Source: Corallococcus sp. EGB (GTDB lineage: Bacteria > Myxococcota > Myxococcia > Myxococcales > Myxococcaceae). From it: a stretch of 64,000 bases of DNA. The notes beneath the pieces were generated by a model, which did not search any database, was not told the origin of the DNA, and was given only the letters and a program-made list of their open reading frames with translations. The position numbers and the translations under genes were made by a program. Positions 45,477 to 54,140 of the stretch are shown one piece after another (the stretch's first letter is position 1; every line of letters starts with the position of its first letter). The stretch lies in the NCBI RefSeq assembly GCF_019968905.1, contig NZ_CP079946.1, forward strand, positions 6,049,356-6,113,355, written 5' to 3'.

Positions 45477-48068
45477 ATGCCCGAGCACATCCCCGATACA
45501 CTTCCTCCGCGCGGAGGGTTCCGTTCTGTCCGGACCCGCCGTCTTTCCTACTCCCTCCTCGCATCCCTGGCGCTCGTCGCGGCCAGCACCGGATGTGACG
45601 ACGACAAAGAGAACGTCGATCCCAATCCGCCCCCGGCGGCCCCGAAGTACACGGCGAAGATCAAGCGCACGTCCTACGGCATTCCGCACATCACCGCGGA
45701 CAACTACGGCAGCCTGGGCTTCGGCCAGGGTTACGCCTTCGCGCAGGACCACGTCTGCACCCTGGCGGATCAGATCCTCAAGGTGCGCGGCGAGCGTGCG
45801 CGCTTCCTGGGCCAGGGCCCGGGCAACCAGTACGTGGGCAGCGACCTGGCGTACCTGGCCATGGACCTGATGGGGCGCGCGCAGACGGCCTTCCCCACCC
45901 TGTCCCAGGAGATGCAGGACATGGTCACCGGCTATGCGGCCGGCTACAACAAGTACCTGGAGGACACGCCCCCGGAGGCCCGTCCCGCCGAGTGCGCCAA
46001 CGCCGCCTGGGTGCGCCCCATCACCCCCGTGGACCTGCTGGCGTACAACACGGACCTGACGCTGCTGGCCGGCATCAACGCGCTGGCGCTCACCATCCCC
46101 TCGGCCCAGCCGCCCACCGTGAGCGCGCAGTCCGTGGACCCGAAGCAGGCCGCGCTGCGCCCGCAGATGCCGTCGCTGGAGCAGCTGAACAAGCTGAAGA
46201 CGTCTGACTTCGGCAGCAACGGCTGGGCCATTGGCCGTGAGCGTTCGGAGAACGGCAAGGGCATGGTGATGGCCAACCCGCACTTCCCCTGGGAGGGCGA
46301 GCTGCGCCTGTGGGAGAGCCAGCTGACCGTGCCGGGCCAGATGAACGTCTACGGCGTGGGCCTCATGGGCGTGCCGGCGGTGCTCATCGGCTTCAATGAG
46401 AACCTGGGCTGGACGCACACGTTCTCCGCCGGCCAGCGCGCGACCATCTACCAGCTGCAGCTCGTGCCCGGAAAGCCGACCGTCTACAAGTACGGCAACG
46501 AAGAGCGCCAGATGACCTCCAAGACCTTCACCATCCTGGTGAAGCTGTCCGAGGGCTCTGTGACGAACTACACGCAGACGGTCTGGTTCAGCCACTACGG
46601 CCCGATGATCGCCTTCCCGGACTCGGCCGCCCCGGCGGGCTTCCCCCCGGGAACGCTGGGCTGGAACAGCCAGACGGCGCTCACGCTGCGTGACGCGAAC
46701 ATCGACAACACCAAGTTCCTGGACCAGTTCCACGGCATGAACAAGGCCAAGACGCTGGCCGAGTTCAAGAACGTCTACGCCACCGAGCAGGGCCTGCCCT
46801 GGGTGAACACCATGTTCGCCGACAAGGAAGGCAACACCTGGTACACGGACGCCACGCCCACGCCCAACCTCACCAAGGACGCGTACACGAAGTGGGCCAC
46901 CGAGGCGACCACGCCCGCCCTGAACATCACCTACGGCATCTACAACGCCCTGGGCTTCGTGGTGCTCAACGGCAGCGACCCGGCCAATGAGTGGCAGACG
47001 GACACGCAGGCGACGGCGCGCACGCCGGGCCTGGTGCCCTTCGCGAAGGTGCCGCAGCTGGACCGCACCGACTTCGTCTTCAACGCGAACGACAGCTACT
47101 GGCTGGCCAACCCCGCCAAGCCGCTCACCGGCTTCTCCCCGCTGCACGGCTTCGAGGGCGTCCCCCAGTCGCCGCGCACGCGCATGAACGCCAAGGTCCT
47201 CACGGAGGTCAGCGCGACGGGTGCCTCCGGCGCGGACGGCAAGTTCAGCTTCGACGAGCTGAAGACGGCCGTGTTCAGCAACCGCAGCTCCCTGGAGGAG
47301 CTGCTGCGCGCGTCGCTCGTGGAGCGCTGCGCGGGCAAGACGACGGTCACCTACAAGGACACCTCCGGCAAGGAGAACCTGGTGGACATCAGCCAGGCCT
47401 GCGCGCTGTTGACGGCCTGGAACGGCCGCTACGACGTGGACCAGAAGGGCGCGTTCGTCTTCCGTGAGTTCCTGGGCGCCTACACCTATGCGCAGCTCAC
47501 GACGAAGGGCCCGCTGTTCGACGTGCAGTTCAACCCGGCCGACCCGCTCGCCACGCCCAACACCCTGACGCCGGCCCCGGCCACGGGCGACGACCCGGTG
47601 CTCGTGAAGCTGGCGCAGGCCGTCTACACCATCAACCGCTCCGGCAACGCGCTGGACAAGACGCTGGGCCAGGTGCAGTTCACCACCCGCGCGGGCACGC
47701 CCATCCCCCTGCACGGCGGCATGAGCCGCGAGGGCACCACCAACGTGATGTCCTTCGGCGCCTCGCGCACCACGGTGTTCGACTTCGCCCAGCCCCACAC
47801 GGCCACGTACAACTCCGCCACCCTGCTGGCGAAGGAGGGCTACCCCATCAACAACGGCAGCTCGTTCGTCATGGCGCTCCAGTTCACCGACGCGGGCCCC
47901 AACGCCAACGCGGTGCTGACCTACAGCGAGTCCGGCGACCCGAAGTCCCCGCACTACGCGGACCAGACCCGGCTGTACTCCCAGAAGCAGTGGCGGCCCA
48001 TCCTGTTCACGGACGCGCAGATCGCCGGCGACCCGAACCTGAAGGAGACCACCGTCTCCGGCGGGTAA
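45477..48068 (+). CDS. penicillin acylase family (Ntn-hydrolase) lipoprotein
   Basis: Predicted amide hydrolase of the penicillin G acylase/acyl-homoserine-lactone acylase family, 863 aa. The N-terminus has an arginine pair, a hydrophobic stretch and a lipobox-like STGC (Cys40), then DDDKENVDP. The catalytic serine that becomes the N-terminus of the beta chain after self-cleavage is Ser247 in DFGSNGWAIG (codon at 46215-46217). Upstream alpha-chain blocks: VRGERARFLGQGPG and YAAGYNKYL. Beta-chain blocks: NPHFPWEG, FNENLGWTHT, TVWFSHYGPM, and later the FNANDSYW phrase that fits the oxyanion Asn. It acts at the cell envelope; substrates might be N-acyl homoserine lactones, lipopeptides or beta-lactams. 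A hairpin follows the gene. Confidence 0.9.
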   Translation: MPEHIPDTLPPRGGFRSVRTRRLSYSLLASLALVAASTGCDDDKENVDPNPPPAAPKYTAKIKRTSYGIPHITADNYGSLGFGQGYAFAQDHVCTLADQILKVRGERARFLGQGPGNQYVGSDLAYLAMDLMGRAQTAFPTLSQEMQDMVTGYAAGYNKYLEDTPPEARPAECANAAWVRPITPVDLLAYNTDLTLLAGINALALTIPSAQPPTVSAQSVDPKQAALRPQMPSLEQLNKLKTSDFGSNGWAIGRERSENGKGMVMANPHFPWEGELRLWESQLTVPGQMNVYGVGLMGVPAVLIGFNENLGWTHTFSAGQRATIYQLQLVPGKPTVYKYGNEERQMTSKTFTILVKLSEGSVTNYTQTVWFSHYGPMIAFPDSAAPAGFPPGTLGWNSQTALTLRDANIDNTKFLDQFHGMNKAKTLAEFKNVYATEQGLPWVNTMFADKEGNTWYTDATPTPNLTKDAYTKWATEATTPALNITYGIYNALGFVVLNGSDPANEWQTDTQATARTPGLVPFAKVPQLDRTDFVFNANDSYWLANPAKPLTGFSPLHGFEGVPQSPRTRMNAKVLTEVSATGASGADGKFSFDELKTAVFSNRSSLEELLRASLVERCAGKTTVTYKDTSGKENLVDISQACALLTAWNGRYDVDQKGAFVFREFLGAYTYAQLTTKGPLFDVQFNPADPLATPNTLTPAPATGDDPVLVKLAQAVYTINRSGNALDKTLGQVQFTTRAGTPIPLHGGMSREGTTNVMSFGASRTTVFDFAQPHTATYNSATLLAKEGYPINNGSSFVMALQFTDAGPNANAVLTYSESGDPKSPHYADQTRLYSQKQWRPILFTDAQIAGDPNLKETTVSGG

Positions 48069-48439
48069 TCCCTTCCGCCTGAAGGCCTGAAGCCACCCGA
48101 AGGCCCCGGGAGCCACCGCGCTCCCGGGGCCTTCTTGCTTTCACGGGGACCCGCCCTTGAAACTTGTCACATGGAACGGAATTCACAGACAGGGGTGGCT
48201 GCCCTGGCGTCTGGGTTCAAAATCCTCCAGCGGACATCCAAGGGGACCTGAGAGGCGAGTACACAGTCCGTGACGCCGTCAGTGCTGTCCGGATGTGTCG
48301 TCTCAGCAATGTCAGCCTCCGGGGCTAGTTTCTTGACCGCGGCTGAAGAGCAGGATGTCCCCCAGGCCTAGGGGAGAACGCCCGGATGCGTTGTGGCCGG
48401 GACGGCCGCTGGGTCCGACACGAAGGAGTCGCGAACGCC
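48069..48439. other. intergenic region with terminator and no clear gene
   Basis: A 371-bp stretch. Its left part holds the terminator at 48100-48141. The rest (48145-48439) has lower GC than coding DNA nearby and TTGACC at 48333-48338 but no fitting -10 element. I see no ORF with good codon use and no RNA gene. Confidence 0.5.
48100..48141 (+). terminator. strong terminator after acylase gene
   Basis: AAGGCCCCGGGAG (48100-48112) pairs perfectly with CTCCCGGGGCCTT (48121-48133), 8-base loop, followed by CTTGCTTT. It is a good intrinsic terminator 32 bases past the stop. Confidence 0.8.
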
Positions 48440-48889
48440 ATGGCACTTCCGGTCTACAAGACAGACGTCATCGACAAGGTGTTCTTCCTGCGCTGGGACG
48501 CTCCGCCGACGGCGGATGAGATTCAGCAGGTGTTCCAGAAAATGCAGACGGCCTACCAGCAAGCGCAGCAGCCCCTGGTGCTGGTGACCATTGCTGGAGC
48601 GAAGTCCGCGGTCCCCAACAGCGAGCAGCGGCGGCACCTGTCCAACATGCTGTCGGACGCGCGGGCGCTGTTCTCGGAGATCCACGTCATCATCGAAGGC
48701 AACGAACTGCAGCACAACCTCCAGCGCGTCATCGTGTCGGGGATGCTCATCGTCACGCGCACCTACGACGACCAGTTCATCCGCGTGCACAAGAACGCGG
48801 ACGGGCCGGCGGGCTTCATCGCCCGGCGCCTGGGCGTGGATGGGACGCAGTTGATGAACGAAGCGCGGTCACGCGGTGTGGTGATGTAG
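48440..48889 (+). CDS. small hypothetical protein, STAS-like
   Basis: A 149-aa soluble protein I do not recognise. The pattern of strands and helices (KVFFLRWDAPPTADEIQQVFQKM, QPLVLVTIAGAKSAVPNSEQRRHLSNML, FSEIHVIIEGNELQHNLQRVIVSGMLIVTR) resembles SpoIIAA/STAS-like domains of about 120 residues, often seen as orphan small proteins in myxobacteria. No cysteines. ATG 48440 has GGAG 11 bases upstream. It converges with the ThiF gene across a perfect hairpin. STAS-type proteins bind partner proteins or nucleotides; function here is unknown. Confidence 0.75.
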   Translation: MALPVYKTDVIDKVFFLRWDAPPTADEIQQVFQKMQTAYQQAQQPLVLVTIAGAKSAVPNSEQRRHLSNMLSDARALFSEIHVIIEGNELQHNLQRVIVSGMLIVTRTYDDQFIRVHKNADGPAGFIARRLGVDGTQLMNEARSRGVVM

Positions 48890-48902
48890 TCTCCGGGGGA
48901 TT

Positions 48903-48926
48903 CGGGGGCCCATCCATGGGCCCCCG
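48903..48926. terminator. perfect bidirectional hairpin terminator
   Basis: CGGGGGCCCA (48903-48912) pairs with TGGGCCCCCG (48917-48926), 4-base loop, between the convergent 149-aa gene and the ThiF gene. Confidence 0.7.
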
Positions 48927-48953
48927 GCCCCGGAGAAGCGCGCGGGCCTCCGT

Positions 48954-49787
48954 TCAGCCCCGGGCGCCCTGCCCCACCGGCCGGGCCGGAAGGGCGGCCC
49001 CCACGGAGCCGCGCACGTAGCGGTGGTCGAACAGGTCCACGTAGAGGTACTCGGGCCAGGACACCATCGCGCGAGCCCCCAGCATCACGCCTCGCATGAT
49101 TTCACTCACCATCAGCCCCGCGGCGGTGGTGGCGCCAATCACACACGTGGGCGCGTGGCCCTTTCCCTGGTAGCAGGCATCCATGTACTCCTGGAGCATG
49201 TAGCTGCCCAGGTGCGGGATGATCTTCGGCAGGTCGATGCGGCCGTCCGGGAGGATGAAGAGCTCCTCGTAGAGCGGCGCGTCCGGCTGGAAGACATGCA
49301 GCGCGGCGCCAAAGCCGAGCATGAGGCCGGTCATGATGGGGATGCCCATCTGGCGGCACGTCTGGTGGAGTGACTCCTTGGCGCGGGCGCCCGCGATGTC
49401 GATGACCTCCACCACGTAGTCCACCTGCGGCAGGCCGCCCTGGCCCTGGAGCACCTGGGCCACGTTGGCGTCGGTGATGCCCTCCCTCACCTTGTGCACG
49501 CGCAGGTCCGGGTGGATGTCCCGGCACATGCGCTCCACCACGTCCACCTTGTACTGGCCCAGGGTGCTCTCGAAGCAGCCCACCTGCCGGTTGACGTTGT
49601 GGCGTTCGTAGACGTCGAAGTCCGCGAGCGTCAGGCAGCCGAAGCCCAGGCGCGCCAGGTCCACGGCGCACTGGCCTCCGGCGCCGCCCACGCCGGCGAC
49701 GAGCACGTGGGTGGTGGCGAGCCTGTCCATGGTCTGCGGGTGGAGGACGCCCAGGTTGCGCTGGAAGCGGGGGTTCACTTTCGTCAT
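48954..49787 (-). CDS. ThiF/MoeB/HesA-family adenylyltransferase (E1-like)
   Basis: A 277-aa ATP-dependent adenylating enzyme of the E1-like superfamily. Nucleotide site: VLVAGVGGAGGQCAVDLARLG (G32-x-G-G-x-G), then DFD(58) and NVNRQ, holding the Arg that contacts the alpha-phosphate; later YVVEVIDIAGARAKESL. The C-terminal PTCVIGATTAAGLMVSEIM block is the usual end of ThiF domains. The two CxxC zinc pairs of ThiF and MoeB are missing, which fits the TtuC/MccB-like or orphan branches. It follows the methyltransferase gene by 12 bp, with GGAGG 7 bases before its ATG. No ThiS/MoaD-type sulfur carrier lies nearby. It may adenylate a peptide or carrier C-terminus; partner unknown. Confidence 0.85.
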   Translation of the reverse strand: MTKVNPRFQRNLGVLHPQTMDRLATTHVLVAGVGGAGGQCAVDLARLGFGCLTLADFDVYERHNVNRQVGCFESTLGQYKVDVVERMCRDIHPDLRVHKVREGITDANVAQVLQGQGGLPQVDYVVEVIDIAGARAKESLHQTCRQMGIPIMTGLMLGFGAALHVFQPDAPLYEELFILPDGRIDLPKIIPHLGSYMLQEYMDACYQGKGHAPTCVIGATTAAGLMVSEIMRGVMLGARAMVSWPEYLYVDLFDHRYVRGSVGAALPARPVGQGARG

Positions 49788-49799
49788 GGAGGGGCCTCC

Positions 49800-50516
49800 C
49801 TACTTGCGCATGCAGACGTAGAAGTTCTCGCCGTAGTAGTCGTCGCCGTCGGCCACCAGCACCTCGCTGAAGCCCGCCTTCTCCAGGAGCTTCACGGCCT
49901 GGTCCGTGTCCAGGAAGGTGACCATCTCGTTGGGGTCCGTGGTGAGCCGCTGGGCGCAGGTGCGGTGGTGGCTCACCGCGCGCTGGAGCTCTTGCGTCCA
50001 CCGGCCCTGCGCCTCCCACTCCTGGATGGAGTTGCGCAGCACCAGCTCCAGGTTGGGCCGGGGGCGCTTGTTGCTCGTCATGCACAGCACGCCGCCGGGC
50101 TTCAGGTGCGTCCAGGCCTCGCGCAGCACGGCCTCCGGGTCGCGCACGTAGAAGAGGACGTTGTTCATCACCACCGCGTCCGCGGCCCCCTCCACCTCCA
50201 GCGGGAACGACGTCACGTCCCCGGGCAGGATCGTCCAGCGGGCGCGCACCGCCTCCGGCTCCGAGTCCCGCCGGCGCATCGCCAGCGCGAGCATGGCCTC
50301 GTTGTTGTCGAAGCCGACCACGCGCTGGCCCCGGCGCACCATCGGCTCGCTCACGAGCCCCGTGCCGCACCCCGCGTCGATGACGTAGGCCCGCTCCCGG
50401 GTGTCTCGGAGGATCTTGTCACGCTGCCGCTGGTAGCACGGCAGCTCGGGGATCATCTGATCATAGCTGTGCGCGAAGTCATTCCAGATGTTGTCGACGA
50501 AGACGGTCTCGGGCAT
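49800..50516 (-). CDS. class I SAM-dependent methyltransferase
   Basis: A 238-aa Rossmann-fold methyltransferase. Motif I is VIDAGCGTGLVSEPM, the acidic end of strand 2 VVGFDNNEAML, motif II ILPGDVTSFPLEVEGAADAVVMNNVLFYV, and the post-motif LKPGGVLCMTSNKR. The last 80 residues are variable and probably select the substrate (CAQRLTTDPNEMVTF, YYGENFYVCMRK). The ATG 50516 is preceded by GGAGG, but that site lies inside a possible hairpin (50522-50539). It is followed by the E1-like gene, 12 bp away, so both form one operon. Substrate unknown. Confidence 0.88.
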   Translation of the reverse strand: MPETVFVDNIWNDFAHSYDQMIPELPCYQRQRDKILRDTRERAYVIDAGCGTGLVSEPMVRRGQRVVGFDNNEAMLALAMRRRDSEPEAVRARWTILPGDVTSFPLEVEGAADAVVMNNVLFYVRDPEAVLREAWTHLKPGGVLCMTSNKRPRPNLELVLRNSIQEWEAQGRWTQELQRAVSHHRTCAQRLTTDPNEMVTFLDTDQAVKLLEKAGFSEVLVADGDDYYGENFYVCMRK

Positions 50517-50930
50517 GGGTCCTCCCCCTCGATGGGGAGTCAGGGTGAGAACAGGTGTTGTCTCCCGTCCCGCGGCCCCCCGGCGATTGCCCCACCGTCT
50601 TCCCCTACCATCCAGGACTTGCCTGTCCCAGATGGATGTGTTGGGTTGAATACACAGACATGCCCTGCCGGGCCGGCGCGGCGGTCCAGCCAGTCCCGCG
50701 GCCCTGGGTCATTCGTGGTGCGCATGTCCCAGCGTTGAAGCATCGCGGGGAGCCGCGTCTGTTCACTTGGAGAAGGCCAGGCACGTTGCCCGGCGGCCTT
50801 CACCCGTGAAGCTTGCCCTCGGGGGCAGGTCCAATGAAATCAATGACTTGGCCCCTGGCGCGGAAGGTGCTCCTGGGGCTGTCCGCACCGGGGGCCTGCG
50901 TGGGGGACCCTCGGGCATGTGGAGGACGGT
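50517..50930. other. divergent intergenic region upstream of the methyltransferase and hydrolase genes
   Basis: A 414-bp stretch between divergent genes. It holds the SD hairpin next to the methyltransferase and GGAGG before the hydrolase. A 61-codon frame on the minus strand (about 50540-50725) was considered, but its codons are much less GC-biased than real genes here. No other element is seen. Confidence 0.5.
50522..50539 (-). promoter_or_regulatory. hairpin covering the methyltransferase ribosome site
   Basis: On the minus strand, CTCCCC (50539-50534) can pair with GGGGAG (50527-50522) around a 6-base loop. The right arm is the Shine-Dalgarno of the methyltransferase gene, 5 bases before its ATG. 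If formed, it would reduce translation of the operon until melted by a ligand, temperature or ribosomes. Confidence 0.35.
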
Positions 50931-52319
50931 ATGCGTAGGACGATGGGCTTGTGGGTGACGCTGGCATTGCTCCTGGCGCTGCGCGCGAATCCGGGGGACG
51001 CGCACGAGGCCGCGCTTCAGGTGGATCCGTGGGTGCGCTCGCTGGTGTCCGCGGGCGTGGCCGCGTCCAGCACGAAGCGCGAGGCGCTGGGCGGCGGGCT
51101 GGCGCACTACACCTGGAAGGTGCGGGTGGGGCCGGACAGGTACGACGCCATCACCGTGCACCGCGTGGTGCGCGAGTCGTCCCCGTGGGTTCCGGCGCGG
51201 ACGCGCCGGGCGGTGTTCATGGTGCACGGGGACCTGTGGGGCTTCGTGCCCGCGTTCCTCACCCGCACCTCCGTGACGATGATGCCGGAGGACCGCTCGC
51301 TGGCGGCGTTCCTCGCGAGCGAGGACGTGGACGTGTGGGGCCTGGACCTGCGCTGGGTGGCCGTGCCGGAGGCGGAGACGGACTTCGCGTTCATGGCGGA
51401 CTGGACCCTGGGGACGCACGTGAAGGACGTGGGCACGGGGCTGGCGCTGGCGGACGTGGTGCGGCGGGCGTCCGGCAGCGGCGGCAATGAGCGGATGTTC
51501 CTCCTGGGCTGGAGCCGGGGGGCGACCATCGGCTACGCGTACCTGGACGCGGAGTCGCAGCGCCCGCGCGGCCAGCGCCGGGTGGACGGCTTCGTGCCCA
51601 TGGACATGGTGCTGCGCTTCGCGCCGGAGGCGAAGCAGCAGCGCGAGTGGGCATGTCAGCGCTACCTGCTCCTGCAGATGGACCGCGACGCGGGCCGCAC
51701 GGAAGGGGGCCTGCTGGGGCCCGGCGCGGGGCTTCCCCTGCGGCTGCTGGGGATGCTGGCCGCCCAGCATCCCGAACAGGCCCCCTCCCCGCTCCTCGTG
51801 CCGCCGTCGCTCGCGACGCTGCCGGCGCTCACCAACCGGAGGCTCGCCATCATCGCCGCCGGAAAGACCGAGACCCTGTTCGAGGCGTTCAACCTCAAGG
51901 CGTTGACGCCGGACTACCACCTGACCGCCACCATCCCGGACGCCGCGGGCGTGCCTGACAAGACGGCCTTCACCCCGGAGCCCCTCCTGTTCGGCTACTT
52001 CCAGCAGGCGGCGCCCTACCAGAGCCTCAACGAGGTGGTGGAGACGGAGAAGCAGCTGTGCGGCCTGGACGTGCCCTATGACGACCACCTGAAGGACGTG
52101 AAGGTGCCGGTGCTGTACGTGGGCGCGGCGGGCGGCGTGGGCAGCTACGGGGAGTACTCCCTGCGCCTGCTGGGCAGCACGGACGTCACCCGCCTCATCG
52201 TGCGCAACCGCCCGGAGGGGCAGCGCGCGCTGGACGTGGGGCACGCGGACCTGTTCCTCGCCCGGGACGCGCGCGTGCGCGTGTGGCAGCCCATGCTCCA
52301 GTGGTTGGAGGCGCACTGA
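50931..52319 (+). CDS. secreted alpha/beta hydrolase
   Basis: A 462-aa exported protein. Signal peptide: MRRTMGLWVTLALLLALRANPGDAHEA, cleaved around residue 24. The alpha/beta-hydrolase core shows AVFMVHGDLWGF (oxyanion strand-loop), VWGLDLRW, and the nucleophile elbow LLGWSRGATIGYAYL (Ser in GxSxG). The acid and histidine probably lie in the C-terminal KVPVLYVGAAGG and VGHADLFLARD segments. ATG 50931 has GGAGG 5 bases upstream; a GTG at 50919 would add four residues. It could be a lipase, esterase or PHA-type depolymerase. Divergent from the methyltransferase operon and followed by the leftward EBP gene. Confidence 0.85.
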   Translation: MRRTMGLWVTLALLLALRANPGDAHEAALQVDPWVRSLVSAGVAASSTKREALGGGLAHYTWKVRVGPDRYDAITVHRVVRESSPWVPARTRRAVFMVHGDLWGFVPAFLTRTSVTMMPEDRSLAAFLASEDVDVWGLDLRWVAVPEAETDFAFMADWTLGTHVKDVGTGLALADVVRRASGSGGNERMFLLGWSRGATIGYAYLDAESQRPRGQRRVDGFVPMDMVLRFAPEAKQQREWACQRYLLLQMDRDAGRTEGGLLGPGAGLPLRLLGMLAAQHPEQAPSPLLVPPSLATLPALTNRRLAIIAAGKTETLFEAFNLKALTPDYHLTATIPDAAGVPDKTAFTPEPLLFGYFQQAAPYQSLNEVVETEKQLCGLDVPYDDHLKDVKVPVLYVGAAGGVGSYGEYSLRLLGSTDVTRLIVRNRPEGQRALDVGHADLFLARDARVRVWQPMLQWLEAH

Positions 52320-52346
52320 AGGGCGCGCGTGGAGGGCGGTGGGGGG

Positions 52347-54140
52347 CTACTCCGCCTTCCACAGCCCGTGGCGCCGGGCCCGGCGGCCCAGCGTCACGGG
52401 GTCCATGCCCAGGGCCACGGCGGCGCGGCGCAGGACGCCGCCATGGCGCTCCAGGGCCTCGCGGATGAGGTCGCGCTCCACCTGCTGGAGCCGGGCCCTC
52501 AGCGAGCCATCCCCCAGGAGGTCCGCGCGGGGCACGGTGTTGTTGACGAGCGCGGGCGGCAGGAGGCGCCGGGTGAGCATCTCCCCGGGCCGCGACAGGA
52601 GCACCGCGCGCTCCACCACGTTGCGCAACTCGCGCACGTTTCCCGGCCAGCCGTAGCCGTGCAGCACCTCGTCCGCGTCCGGGGCCACGCCCGTGGCGGA
52701 GCGCTTGAGGGTGCGGTTGAACTGCTCCACGAAGGCCCGGGCCAGCTCCGGGATGTCCTCCGGGCGCTCGCGCAGGGGCGGGATGTCGATGGTGAAGCTG
52801 TTGAGCCGGTAGAAGAGGTCCGCGCGGAAGCGGCCGGCGCGCACCTCCTCGCCCAGGTCCCGGTTGCTCGCGGCCACCACGCGCACGTCCACGTGGCGCA
52901 CCTGGGTGCCGCCCACCGGGCGGATGTCGCCCGTCTCCAGCACGCGCAAGAGCTTCGCCTGGAGGTTGGGCGTGGTGTTTTCAATCTCGTCCAGGAAGAT
53001 GGTGCCGCCGTTGGCCAGCACGAAGAGGCCCGGGTGGTCCGACACCGCGCCGGTGAAGGCCCCCTTCACGTGGCCGAACAGCTCGCTCTCCAGCAGCGTC
53101 TCCGTGAGCGCGCCGCAGTCCTGCACGACGAGCGGCAGGTCTCCGCGGCCGGAGAGCCGGTGGAGGATGCGCGCCAGCACCTCCTTGCCGGTGCCCGTCT
53201 CGCCCTGCAGCAGCACCGCCACCCGGTGGGGCGCGACGAGGCGCACCATCTCCATCACCCGCTGCATGGGCGGGCTGCGAAAGCCCACGTCCTCGCCGTG
53301 GCGGCCCACCCCCACCACCGGTGACTGGGCCAGCGCGCGCTCGCGCAGGAGGTTGCGCTCCAGCTCCAGCGCCATGCGCCACTGCTCCGTGCGAAAGCCG
53401 TGCTCGCGCCCCGCCTGGAGCACCGCCTCGCGCACGGCGTCCGCGTCCGCCCACGGCCCCAGCGCCCGGTAGATGCGGCCGGTGTTGAACAGGGCCACCA
53501 GCCGCTCCGGGGCCGCGGGGGCGCAGTAGACGATGCGCGGGGCCAGGTCGCTGGGCGGCCCCGCCCCCGTGGGGTCCACCTCCGTGCGCCGCTCGGCCAG
53601 GGACTCCACCAGCGCGAGCGCCCGCGACTCGTCCTCGCCGCACACCAGGAGTGCCGCCATGTCACCGCGAGACAACAGCGCGTGCACGTCCTCCGCGGTG
53701 GGGGCGAAGTGCGGCGAGGCCACGCCGTCCAGGGCCTGACGCACCGCGCGTGTCTCCTCGTCCGTGGCGAAGGCGACCACCACCTGCAGGTGCGCCGTGG
53801 CCAGGTAGCGCGCCAGCTTCACGCCGTCCGCCGCGTCGAAGGCGCCGAAGCTCACCCCCAGCGCCGCCACGGTGCCGCCGCCGCCCGCGGTGTCGTGGCG
53901 CCAGCGCACCACGCCGTGCACCCGCACGTGGGCGCCCGTGTCCGGCAGCGAGAACGCCATCTCCACCGGCTCGTTCTCGTGCGGGCCCTCTGAAGGCCGG
54001 CGCGGCGTGGCGATGAGCCCGATACCTGTCTCGCTGATGTTCACGGACCAGCAGCCATGCAGCGCCGGCTGGGTCACGACCTTCACGTACAGCGGCTTGC
54101 GCTCGCTCCGGACGACCTGCGCGGACACGGGGCGCGACAT
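52347..54140 (-). CDS. PilZ-domain sigma-54-dependent transcription activator
   Basis: A 597-aa enhancer-binding protein. Residues 1-125 are PilZ-like, with NISETG at 34-39 matching the (D/N)xSxxG half of the cyclic-di-GMP motif, but the RxxxR half is altered (R11-S-E-R14-K15). Next is a receiver-like domain (VVVAFATDEETRAVRQALDG) whose phosphoacceptor context is unclear. The AAA+ domain has Walker A GETGTGKE, GAFTGA near residue 360 (contact to sigma-54), and NGGTIFLDEIE as Walker B. A Fis-type HTH ends the protein (LRRAAVALGMDPVTLGRRARR). ATG 54140 is used; GTG 54152 is a close alternative. Divergent from a polysaccharide-lyase gene. Confidence 0.92.
   Translation of the reverse strand: MSRPVSAQVVRSERKPLYVKVVTQPALHGCWSVNISETGIGLIATPRRPSEGPHENEPVEMAFSLPDTGAHVRVHGVVRWRHDTAGGGGTVAALGVSFGAFDAADGVKLARYLATAHLQVVVAFATDEETRAVRQALDGVASPHFAPTAEDVHALLSRGDMAALLVCGEDESRALALVESLAERRTEVDPTGAGPPSDLAPRIVYCAPAAPERLVALFNTGRIYRALGPWADADAVREAVLQAGREHGFRTEQWRMALELERNLLRERALAQSPVVGVGRHGEDVGFRSPPMQRVMEMVRLVAPHRVAVLLQGETGTGKEVLARILHRLSGRGDLPLVVQDCGALTETLLESELFGHVKGAFTGAVSDHPGLFVLANGGTIFLDEIENTTPNLQAKLLRVLETGDIRPVGGTQVRHVDVRVVAASNRDLGEEVRAGRFRADLFYRLNSFTIDIPPLRERPEDIPELARAFVEQFNRTLKRSATGVAPDADEVLHGYGWPGNVRELRNVVERAVLLSRPGEMLTRRLLPPALVNNTVPRADLLGDGSLRARLQQVERDLIREALERHGGVLRRAAVALGMDPVTLGRRARRHGLWKAE

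Noticed and set aside
44724-48116. 1130-codon minus-strand frame opposite the acylase gene
   Set aside because: Arg/Val/Leu-rich antisense translation; the plus strand holds a clear Ntn-hydrolase.
50540-50803. Small minus-strand ORF just upstream of the methyltransferase, a possible peptide precursor
   Set aside because: Codon third positions are far less GC-biased than in genuine genes nearby, and the ribosome site is poor. Kept only as a remark because a precursor peptide would fit an E1/methyltransferase system.
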